From Kalaharituber pfeilii (lineage: Eukaryota > Ascomycota > Pezizomycetes > Pezizales > Pezizaceae), in the NCBI GenBank assembly GCA_015179045.1, contig WHUZ01000072.1:1-64000 (forward strand): a stretch of 64,000 bases of DNA, given 5' to 3'. A program made the position numbers and the translations under genes. The notes below the pieces were generated by a model that did not search any database, was not told where the DNA came from, and saw only the letters and a list, made by a program, of their open reading frames with translations. Each line of letters starts with the position of its first letter. Within the stretch, counting starts at the first letter, position 1. Positions 36,826 to 47,227 of this stretch are shown piece after piece.

Positions 36826-38486
36826 AGAGTGTTCGGAAAATTTCGCAAGCGGTACCTAAAGTACTTCAAAGACCCTGCATGAAGTGTTACGGTGCCTGCA
36901 ACTCTGTTATGCATGCGGCTTGATAATTGAGGGATACTGTTGATAACAATAGTTCCCGTTCTCCTATTTCATGCGATTGACTTTCAAAAACTGTATTTGC
37001 GCACATGTCCTTTCCTCTTTATTTTGCGTTTAGATTTCAGTGGGTACAAAAAAGAGAAGGCGTTGTTTACATGGTTTTCTTTGGTCTGCTGTGTTGCGGT
37101 TCCTGTACTATTTAGGGCCTTTTATTAGAAACGAGAAAAGACCTTTCAGCTCCACTGTCGAACAAAAGAATCAGCCGATATGTTAAGCTGCAATCTCCCG
37201 AATTGATGCATGTTCTGTGAGTGAATAAACAGATATGAATATGGTAGTCGGGTTAGCAACGAATTTGATTGTCACACAAGCTGGGAACATGAGTTTTGCC
37301 AATAATTGACTGGTGCACAAGTCAGATGGACGCTCTCGAATGCATATTGGATTTTAACCCACGCGTAGGTAATAACGAAGCTTAGTGGCCATAGATACAC
37401 TCACTAAACGACTATCGGCCTACAATGTGACGACATGTCTGCGGACTGCTCAAACTGCATTGGCTGTCTCTCACCGCAGCTTGCGAGGGGGCGAAATTGG
37501 CTTTGTGATCTCCCACTGTCTCTGCAAGCTTGCACTACTTGCAAACACACCTTGTTTGTGATTTTCCAAGACATCTGCAGGCTCAGAACCATTGTAAACA
37601 AGTCCTCGTCGTCCGCCCTCAATCATATATGCAAATCCCACTGACCTCGTATCTTTATATCCACTGGCCTTCTCCGCCATTCTATCTGGCCCAACCATAA
37701 AAAGCAAACGCTCTCCATTTGTTCTGTTGATCGGGCCTATCGAACGATTGACGTTTGCCTGCCCCGATTGCCTCCGATTCGCCCATCTGCTATCTCCTTC
37801 AGCTGCTTTGAATTCCTGTGTATTCCAGAGTAGAGTAAGTACGCTTCCTGTGTTGAAACCTTTTCAGCGAAAAAGCATGGAACGACCCCCCAATCCAATC
37901 CAAATGCATATCCCATTCAAGAACCCCTGCAACGCCGCCCTCGTCGCGCTAACTTTGCTGGCGATCCATTACAACAAAGCAGCGTCGGAGGCACGGAGTA
38001 ACAGCTTTACCAAGGAAATATTAATCTATGCATAGGAACGAAGGATAGCTGGGGTACGGCACCTTAGCACCCGAGAGATATTACCCTACGATTGTGTGCA
38101 GTCATAAGTACCCTGTGGGGTTATTCGGTCTTCTATTCATTCTCCGAAGCGGAATTTTTCTTTTCCTTCCACTCAGCCCCCTTCTGGCTGCTTCTCTGCA
38201 AGCTACCTATTCCCTCTATCCTTATTCAGGAGCGAATTCGTGAACTGGCTAGCGACATCCGTACGTGCGGTTCCGACCAACTCCTGCTCCTAGTACCTGT
38301 CCCAGCAAGGCCAGAGAAACACAGTTCCTCGACGTCAGGCACCTTCTACTGCGTTTTTTGCCTACACACGCACATTCCCAGCTTCGACGCTGCACAAGTA
38401 TTCGAAAAGGGAACACACGAGCGATAAGAGCAGGAGTATCATTTCGAGGTCTATAGAAACAGAGGTTACTTTAACCCCAATCACGC
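36826..38486. other. Spacer between DUG2 and CNNM gene
   Basis: Contains the DUG2 3' end and the CNNM 5' region. A small open frame at 37878-38035 (52 codons, starting MERPPNPIQMHIPFKNPCN, with one hydrophobic stretch) follows a pyrimidine-rich CAG acceptor-like site, but it matches no family I know and is not called as a gene. Nothing else recognised. Confidence 0.4.
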
Positions 38487-40872
38487 ATGCCCTCGTCTAA
38501 ATTCAATGCCGGCCGTCAAACAACCTTCCGCCGGCGAGGCGGTGGCGGCGTCTCGTCGTACGCTGCAACACCGATAGTCGGTATCGCAAAGGGCCTTCTG
38601 GTCCTGTCTGCCAATCTCCCGAGATTGATCCATGCGATCCCGACCTCGTCTCATCCTCGCCCGAAGCCGCACCATCCGGTCCATCATGCGTCGGAAAGTA
38701 GTCCTATTAACATTGGAGATCGTTTTCCGGCGAAACCTGTTGATGAAGCTGGGTTCTGGATCAATGCTGGTGTTGCGATGTTTTTGGTTTTGATGGGTGG
38801 GTTGTTTGCTGGTTTGACGTTGGGGTGAGCTTGTTCTTGGTAGGATAGTATTTATTGGATGGAAGCTAAACGACAGGAAATAGGCTCATGGGGCAAGATG
38901 AGATTTATTTGCAGGTCATAGAGCAGTCTGGAGAAGGCGCAGAGCGGATACACGCTCATAGAGTGTTACGGTTGCTACAGAAAGGAAAGCATTGGGTGTT
39001 GGTTACATTACTTCTGAGCAACGTCATCACAAATGAAACGTTACCTATTGTGTTGGATAGAAGCTTGGGTGGTGGATGGCCTGCTGTTGTTACTAGTACT
39101 GTGTTGATTGGTATGTTCAATATTCCGATTCTGCTCTACTGTGGTATTTCATGCGATTTAGATCTGCTAACTGCTCTATCAAGTCATATTTGGTGAAATT
39201 ATTCCACAATCTGTTTGTGTGCGTTACGGTTTGGCAATTGGTAGTTATCTATCGCCGTGAGTTTTGTTTCCAGATATCATCAGCGGGAATTTGTTAAGCC
39301 GACGAGTTATCTAGTTTCGTCCTTGGGCTCATGTACCTCATGTACCCCGTCGGCAAGCCAACTGCGATGCTCCTCGACTACATTCTTGGTGAAGACCACG
39401 GAACCGTCTACAAGAAAGCTGGTCTCAAGACCCTTGTGACCTTGCACAAGACCCTTGGACCTTCACCTTCCGATCGACTCAATCAAGATGAAGTTACCAT
39501 CATCTCGGCCGTACTCGATCTCAAAGACAAACCTGTCGTATCCATCATGACGCCAATCAAAGACGTATTCACCATGTGTAGCGACGATGTCCTGGACGAG
39601 AAGACCATGAACGAGATCTTAAGTGCCGGATATTCTAGAATCCCCATCCATGCCCCCGGAGAGCCAACGAACTTTGTGGGAATGCTGTTAGTCAAGATTC
39701 TGATCACATATGATCCAGAAGACGCAATGAAGGTTAAGGACTTCCCATTGGCGACACTGCCGGAGACGGCGCCGGATACAAGTTGTTTGGATATTGTGAA
39801 CTTCTTTCAAGAGGGAAAGGTAGAAGGCAACATCACCAAATAATCCATTGGATGAATACTAACATAAGGTGTAGTCACACATGGTCCTTGTCTCGTCCTC
39901 CCCCGGAGAAAACTATGGTGCCCTCGGTGTCGTGACGCTTGAAGACGTAATCGAAGAACTCATTGGTGAGGAGATCATCGACGAGTCAGACGTGTACATT
40001 GACGTGCATAAGGCAATCCGACGCATTAACCCATTCCCGCTCACACGCCGAAACTTCTCGTCCCAATATGCTTCGCGCACAACCGACTCGGCATTGGCGG
40101 CATCGGCACTCGCAGCGGCAGTTGGGGGTTCGATAGTAGTATTCTTCGTGCGGGGAATACCGAAGGAGCGAATAATGCAAATGCAACAAATGTGAACACG
40201 GAGGGCTCGCCATTGATTGCGACTGATGATGCAAATGCGGAAGAGAACTCGAGAAGACAGAGTACGCAGATCCCACAGGACGTCATTACCCATTTGAAGC
40301 ACCTTGGCCCGAGCAACCTAGCGTCCAATCCGAAGAAGACATCGAGTAAGACAGTCAAGATCAAGCAGGGGAGCATCGACGAAGGAAGCACAAACAAGAC
40401 CGGCAGTAGGCTTAGAAGTGACTCCTCCGCGTCCAATAGGCCTGGATCACGCGGCTATGGGGCTATTCTCATGGATGGAATGGCAGACACACAGGCGGAT
40501 GAGCAGGGGCCGTTGATTACGTTCTCGGAGAGTCCACCCAGGGTGAATAATGAGAGGAAGGTTGGGGGGACACCGATAGAGCAGAGGAATCAACAGCAGG
40601 ATGATAGTGCGGTAGGAAATGAGTTGGGAGAGGAGTCGATACCGAAGTTGAGGAAGGCGGCACGGTCGGGGAGTTTGGTGGAGAGCATTAAGACGAGCGG
40701 AGGGGTGCCAAAGACGGTGATTGAGACGACAAGTAGTAGTGAGGAGGGGGAATCAGGAGAGAGTGGGGAGGGGAGTGGAAACGGGGAGAAGGGAAAGGAG
40801 AATGGGGTGAAGGGGAAAGAGAATTCGAGGGGAGAGAGGAGTCCGTTGTTGAAGGGGTGGGGATCGCGGTAG
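38487..40872 (+). CDS. CNNM/Mam3-type metal transporter (DUF21 + CBS pair)
   Basis: Five exons: 38487-38824, 38884-39110, 39184-39256, 39315-39819 and 39875-40872, with introns of 55-73 nt, about 713 aa. Yeast Mam3 is a vacuolar-membrane relative affecting manganese and magnesium homeostasis. A signal-anchor-like N-terminus precedes the four-helix DUF21 domain ([62 protein letters not shown]). A CBS pair follows ([40 protein letters not shown]). Then comes a long acidic Ser/Glu/Lys-rich tail ending LLKGWGSR. All splice phases agree. Inside exon 5 the frame shifts after AAAVGG at a G5 run (40124-40128). One added G connects the CBS part to the tail; as written translation would stop at 40195 (about 487 aa). 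Confidence 0.9.
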
Positions 40873-42435
40873 TAAGTGCTGATGAGATGTGGAGGTAAGG
40901 GGGTGTAATGTTGTGACAAATGTTAACATGGCGTGAACATGAATGATATGAAGGGTGAAGGAAGTGCTGGGATTCAAAGCCATGGCGCTTTCCCCTCCCT
41001 TTCTTTTTTTTTTTTTTTTTTCCCTCTTCCTTTCCTTTTTTTTGTTCATGTTTCATTTATACAGCTTTAGTGGAGAACTTTATGATAATGTTTTTATCTT
41101 ATTTTATTCTCTTTCGCTCTCTCTTTTGCTTCTCTTAACGTTTTTTTCCCTTGTTACCTTGTTGTTTTCAAAAGGTTAATTACTGCTGATCATATTGCTT
41201 TTGTTTGATCGGTTTGCTGTTATAGCCGCGTGGAACTTATTCGGATTTCTTGGATCTGGACTTTCTTTTTTTTTTTTTTTTTTGGTGTTTGGTGTGTCTG
41301 TGTGTGTGTGTGTGCGCTGTATTTGGCTACTTATCTTGGCTATTTATCTTCCTTATTCTTCTTTTTTTTCCCTTTCGTTTTTGCTTGTTGGGTGCGGGAG
41401 GATGGGGAGCGGGGGGAGCGGGGGAGGATGGGGAACGGGGGAGGATGGGGAACGGGGGAGGATGGGGAACGGGGGAGGATGGGGAACGGGGGAGGATGGG
41501 GAACGGGGGAGGATGGGGAGGGAGGAAGGAGGGTTAGTATGTAGGTTGTAGTTAGTAGACTGTATAAGTAGGTAGTAGTAGAGCCGTTGAAATATACAAC
41601 CTTTTCTGATTAAAAAAAAGAAAGAAAAGAAAAGGAAGCTGCTGCATTTGCAATGCATGCATTGTGGCAGTTTTTACGTTTCTATATTTTTATATTCCAG
41701 TTTGCTTCGTCCTTCGTTTCTCTGAAAGTTGAATAAACTACTGGAGTATATAAATATATGTTAGTACCTGATGTAGTTCATTCATCGTTAGATTCGTCCC
41801 CAGGGAGTCAAGTTGAGGGTAACGCGCGGCTTGTTTCTGATATTTCCCAATCAACGTTTCTGGCGATTTTCAAGTTAGCACAGACCGCGAAAGCCGACCG
41901 AATTGTTTTTTTTTTCTCATATATATATCGACCTAGAAAAAAATATTGGGTAAAAACACAAGTTAGAAAAACGATAGGATGTTACAAATTGGTTTTATAT
42001 GTTGAACTGGAATGGGGCTCGCAACATGACTATTGATACCAGCCAGTCGTTTGCCTTGCTAGGCTTACTTATTTTGTGAGAATGGGGTATAGTTCTGCAA
42101 TGTCTCAGGTACGCATGTAAGGCCCGCCATCCACCTTGTCTCTTTTTTTCTTTGATACACAGTTGCTGATACTTAGATGGATAATTGACAAGAAATGATT
42201 CGTTGTGTGGTGTAGGGTCAGGATAGGAGATCTGAGAACATGCTAGGATTCTCAGCTAGGATCCTAGCCAAATCAGCTATAACCACCTTTCTGGACCTCT
42301 CTCTCCTATTTTTTTTTTTTTTTTTTTTTTTTATTTATATTTTGCCTCTGCCTTTACTTCCTCTCTAGTTCTGCATCCGTGAGAAAACCATAACTTACCA
42401 CAAAGCCCAACAATCAGAAGTCAGCTTCGCCAACG
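40873..42435. other. Spacer with pyrimidine tracts and G-rich minisatellite
   Basis: Includes T-rich tracts (about 41004-41043, 41268-41283), a (GT)n run near 41297-41313, the 17-bp minisatellite (41394-41525) and a T tract of 23 nt or more at about 42309-42332 shortly before the IFI6-like gene. No supported gene. Confidence 0.55.
41394..41525. repeat. 17-bp G-rich minisatellite
   Basis: About six to seven copies of a 17-bp unit, AACGGGGGAGGATGGGG, with a degenerate start (GAGCGGGGGGAGC) and end. All three plus-strand frames stay open because 17 is not a multiple of three and the unit lacks stops, so the overlapping Gly/Arg-rich open frames are artefacts. Each unit supplies G5 and G4 runs, making the array a strong candidate for G-quadruplex formation on the plus strand. 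Confidence 0.85.
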
Positions 42436-43337
42436 ATGAACGGACTCGCAAGCGCCATACACCCAGGAGAGAGCCCTCTCGCCTTTCTACACCTTGACAA
42501 AGAACAGAGGGTATTCAGCCTCAATCTTGATGCAATTCCTAACCCGCAAAACGTGGACGATGTTGCCTATTCTATCGATCAACTGGCTATCCCTCCAGCG
42601 CTCGAGGAATACTTCAAGCATATTGCGGATGAAATCAAGGAGAACGCTGACGCCATAATTTCACGGGTGCAAGAGATCGACTGGACAGATCCAAAGTCCA
42701 TCACGGATGGGTTGCAACCCATTTTAGATTTCCTCAAGACGGTGTTTGAGTTTGTTAAAGAGCACCCTTGGATTCTTATCCCACTCATTATTCCTGCATT
42801 GCAACTCTTCATAGGGATTTTGGGATTCGGAGCTGAAGGTGTTGTCGCAGGTATGTACAACATGCTCGTTTTTTATATGGAAATTCACTTTCAGTACCGA
42901 TTGATTGTTTCACTCCGCTAATATTGAGGGAATTGTATAAAACAGGTTCCATTGCTGCAGCACTTCAGGCCCGCATTGGCAATGTTGCTAAAGACTCACT
43001 CTTCGCTTATTTACAATCCGCTGGTGCTGGGGGGTGGGCATTTAAAGCCTTAGAGAGGGCCAACATGTTTATTACTATTGCTGTCCTCCTCGTCGCTGTA
43101 GGGGAGTTGCTTGTCGAAAAGGGAATCGTCGATCCGGACAAGGCTAGTGTCGCCATCGAAGGTGCATGGAATAAGGTAGTGGACAAATTCGACCCACCTC
43201 CGACTCCGACTCCGACTCCGGACGTAGGCAGTCAAGCTAGCGTGCTCAATCTCGATGCCACGTGGGTTAAGTATGGAGTATGGGCGTGGGTCTTGATGCA
43301 CGTTTTTGTGTGTGCCGGAGAAGGAGGGGGGTTCTAG
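42436..43337 (+). CDS. IFI6/IFI27 (ISG12)-like membrane protein
   Basis: Exons 42436-42850 and 42946-43337, with a 95-nt intron in phase 1, give 268 aa. The core FGAEGVVAG-SIAAALQARIGN followed by LFAYLQSAGAGG matches the Ifi-6-16 family: small Gly/Ala-rich hydrophobic proteins, best known in animals as interferon-induced mitochondrial or ER proteins and also found in fungi with unknown role. A 100-residue N-terminal helical region and a hydrophobic segment (PWILIPLIIPALQLFIGILGF) precede it. A further hydrophobic segment (NMFITIAVLLVAVGELLV) and a PTPTPTP linker encoded by ACTCCG repeats follow. The stop at 43335-43337 directly follows a G6 run (43326-43331). Removing one G would extend the frame through SRCGKPPRYRIYKLARVE toward about 43470, so the C-terminus may be longer. 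Confidence 0.8.
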
Positions 43338-45439
43338 ATGCGGGAAGCCACCACGGTACCGAATATATAAGCTTGCGAGGGTGGAAACGTCACAGGGGAT
43401 CGAAGTGGAGCAAAAATGTGGTGATCCATACCTGTTGCACTCTGCTGGCAAACATGTCAAGAACACGAATGTATCTCTATGTATATGTATTCATACTTAT
43501 GATGACCAATTCGATCTCCTATATCCGGTCAACAGAAACCTGTGGAAATTCCATGAGGTGATATTAACAGTTCTGACATCATCTCGGAGAGTACAGTCAA
43601 GAGCAGCAAGTTCTCGGAGTGGGCTACACTTCAATTAAGGCTCCCCTTCAGGAATTGATGCCGCCTAGATTTGAGAATCAGTTAGTCCTCAATGAATTTA
43701 AATCTGCAAGTGAATGGACATACTATCTCAATGTTGTAGTTGATAAGCTTCTTAGCTTTGTTAACTTTTTTGTTCTCTTCGGTATCTGCCGTAGTCAAAC
43801 AGTGAAGATCCTCCTCCTGATTTGCAGTACCCAACGAACAGCTCCGGACGAATAGCTCCGGATTCCTGCCCCGTTATCTGTAAAGTGTGTCCACGAAGCC
43901 CGATCAGTAGTCCCAACTGTTAGTACAAGAGAGACATGGCAATACACCTAATGGTTAGAAAGACTGGTTTTTTCCAAGAATAAGGTAAGAGGTAATGATG
44001 GTGGTATTTTCGAAGCTAAGTGAAGCAAAAGTTCAATAGAAAACCTCCTAGTTAGTGGGGTAGAGGTAAGTACTAAAGCTAAGCTCCGAGTAACACCGTT
44101 CCCAGACTATAACTAGTAAAAGAGAGGTCTATTATTTTCGTGGCTGCGGACGGGAATCGTGTCTGGGAAGAGGGTACCCGGAAGGCGGTGGCCCCCAAGA
44201 GAAAGTCACCCAGTGTCTTTATCAGTTATATATATGTATCCAATGGTCATAGGGGATGCCAACTCACTACTATCATATAAGTATTTACGATAATTTAAGT
44301 AATGTATTCGTTTACTTACCCACCTAGCTAACCCAGAAAGAAAGAAAAAGAAAAAGAAAAAAAACAAAAAAACATTCATAAAACGCAAGAAAACCATTAC
44401 ACACTTACGTACTCCCGCCCCCCGCGAGCATCAGGATCATTAACCGTTACGTTGCTTACTCAACTAATTACAACGCCTATGATCTATATTTTTTATGGAG
44501 AAAAGTATACCAAGGTCCAGGGTGTCCTGTCCCGTCCCGTCCCGTCCTGTACTTACATGAAATTCTTCTTTCTTGCTGAGGACTTCTTTTCCTTGCTCTG
44601 CAACCACGAGTGCAAACCCCACACAACTCGAGGGCTTTTTTGTCCACTATCCGAACCACGATGAACGAACTCAACTCACCTATATATACACTAAACGTAC
44701 CGTATAAACAGTTCCATCATCAAATATATAGCCATATACATTCCGTGTACGTATGTGAACCCTCAAATAATAGTCCCTAGCCAGCTGTATATACGCCCTT
44801 TCCGTTCTTAATGAATACTAAAGCTTCTTGCAACACATACAGACATATATATCCCTATGCACACACACGGAAACATACATAGATATGTGTGTATGTGCAT
44901 GTGCACTTACAACAAAAAAAAATACAACCGCAGATTTCCAATTATCTTCAAACGCCTAATAATAAAAATCACAATTGTGTACAAACATAAATACAACCTA
45001 GCCTCGTCCTTCCCAAAGCCAACTCAGGAAGGATGACAAATGCAAATAATAACCAGACAAAGCAAAAAAAAGCACACACACATTACGTTAACGATACATT
45101 ATGGCTAAACAGAAAACGCCTTCTCCGACTTTCTCCACATCTTTCCTCTGCTCCTCACTGACATTCAACCACTCCCTTCTTCTTCCCAGCGTCTACTCTT
45201 AACAGGTAGATTCCTCAACTATATATTATAAAATTATTGGCATTACTTCCATCATTGTATTTGATGACATAGCATTACGTCCGCCCCCCTCCACTACCCT
45301 AGCGCGCCCCATCGTATCATTATATAATTCGATTTTTTCGCCAATTTCTCGACATTCATCTGACGAGCCACTCGTTCAACCCAGAACACCAACCGGAAGC
45401 CTGCCCAATCGCTCTTCAGTCCTCCTTTGTTCAACCCCA
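43338..45439. other. Spacer; possible extended 3' end of IFI6-like gene
   Basis: 43338-43670 contains coding-like text in two frames: GKPPRYRIYKLARVETSQGI to about 43470, and GDINSSDIISESTVKSSKF ending FRN-stop at about 43659. These could be downstream exons of the IFI6-like gene, but I cannot join them cleanly. Beyond that are a (CCCGT)n run near 44528-44548, A-rich tracts, and the 3' flank of the minus-strand glycosyltransferase. Confidence 0.45.
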
Positions 45440-47227
45440 CTACCAAATTTGATATTCCGGCCACGTCTCATATGCTGGAATCTCTGGCCCTTCCCACATC
45501 TCACCATACACATTTTTCCTCTTTCCCTTGAAGAACCCATCTTGGGCACGCATGACCACATCAAACCACGAGTTTGGTTGCGGATGTTTCTTCCACTATA
45601 GTTCACTTCAATTAGCTACCATAATTCTTTCCTCGAAAAAATATGCAGAGGTGGTTCATAGCGGGCTAAAAAGGGTCTTCACCTGATTATGAATATGATA
45701 AGTATACGCCCCCCTAAAAAAATTCTCCATTGTCCTATTATTCGGAGGGAATGGGTCTAAGCTAATATCATACTCTCCATCCTTCGGCATGGACGGAATC
45801 TGTGCCCTTGGCGCATACACCCCACTAATACCTCTTTTCCCCACCTTCCCTTTTTCCTCCTTGCTCTTCGGCGGATATACTACTTCCAATTGCTTGCCAT
45901 CCCAGCTCTCCCACTCCCCAGAGTTTTTAACCTTATCTGCCTCGCCAATAAACGCCGCTCCATACTCTCTAAAGCACGGTATCGAGCAGCGGCCTTCTCG
46001 GCCCCAATTGAATTCGCCCCAAATTGGATCGAATAGCCCGGTCTCGAACATGGCGAATTCGTCGTTCCTACCATCTTTCCATGCCATGCGGCCGATTATC
46101 CTTGGATGGAAATTGACGCCCATCCGAACACCGCCGCGGAGGAGATAGGACGAGATGGATGAGTTGGCAACAAGTGACATGATAGCTGTGTTGTAGTCTC
46201 CTGGATGTGTATGCACCGCCCATCTCTCTGCAAACGAATGCTCTGGTGGCAACAACAGCGGTCGGAAGTCCCGCAGCATCAACACATCCATATCGCAGTA
46301 CAGCCCACCCCACAAATGTAGCACCACAAACCTCACGGCATCCGACACCGCTACTGGTAGAAACGTCAACTGTCTCGCCGTGAGTACCACCCAATCGGAG
46401 CCGTCAGCTTCTCGAATAACGCCATCACCAATTACAGTAACACCAGTTGTGGGATCCGGGACAGCATCCACATAGCGCGGTTCCACGTTTTCAGGGGAAC
46501 TGGGCAACGGGATCCGAGAGGGAAACTTCCATTCCTTCAGTGTGATATCGCCCCGTTCGACAAGCGGGAGAAACTTGGCGAAGATTGGGTCCCTAAGCAT
46601 GTCCGGCACCGCATAGGGGTGTGCATCTGTGTCCAGCCAGATATGTAGTCTCGAGCATGGTAAATTCTGAGTGTGAAGGTAGCCCTTGATGAACAATTCC
46701 ACTCGCCAGGTCGCCGGTCCAGTCCAGTATGTGTGGTATGGGATTATTGGTCCGGGACATTGCCCAATGGAGGTGTTGGATGGCTTCTCTGCCTTGTCCA
46801 CTTCTGGGTAGTCTTTAGATGCTTTGGAGGGTGGGTCTGCTGGAATAAAGTAGTAATCCGACTCTCTCTCCGCAAGATACTTTAAACAGTCATACACATT
46901 TCGCATCTTCTCCAATCCCGTCAAGCTTCCCCGACACACCTCAATAAGCCTAGTATAATTTGCGTAAGTGTCGACATGCGGTCTTGGCCCTAAGTAGTCG
47001 TCCTTTGGCACAACAAGCGATTCTGGCCGAAGTCGGGAGTAATGTCCCGGTGTCGTAACTGGAGAATTCCCGGAAGACTCTGAAGGTCCATGGAGTCGAT
47101 CGTGTATAAGCGATCCGTTTTGGAATACATGTATGATGCTAGCGGCTAGCGCGTACGTAACGCCGACATAGAGTAGATTACGGAGCAGTAGAAAAAAACG
47201 AAGGCAGACTGATTTGTGTGATTCCAT
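45440..47227 (-). CDS. GT32-like Golgi glycosyltransferase
   Basis: Exon 1 is 45683-47227 and exon 2 is 45440-45595, joined over an 87-nt intron (phase 0) to give 566 aa. Without splicing the frame ends early after HNQVKTLFSPL. Splicing restores HNQ-WKKHPQPNSWFDVV and the tail ending PAYETWPEYQIW. This is a type II membrane protein: short cytosolic N-terminus and a single anchor at about 10-35 (FFLLLRNLLYVGVTYALAAS). The catalytic region has VSDAVRFVVLHLWGGLYCDMD, the Gly_transf_sug hallmark, with the metal- and nucleotide-sugar-binding DxD at 312-314. Family members transfer mannose, galactose or related sugars in the Golgi. The donor and acceptor cannot be read from sequence. Expected role: N- or O-glycan or glycolipid extension. 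Confidence 0.9.

Noticed and set aside
37878..38035. 52-codon frame MERPPNPIQMHIPFKNPCN...
   Set aside because: Has an acceptor-like site upstream and a hydrophobic segment but no homology that I recognise; left as a note in the spacer entry.
41195..41551. Three overlapping Gly/Arg/Glu-rich open frames
   Set aside because: All arise from the stop-free 17-bp minisatellite and T-rich DNA before it; all three frames being open shows it is not coding.
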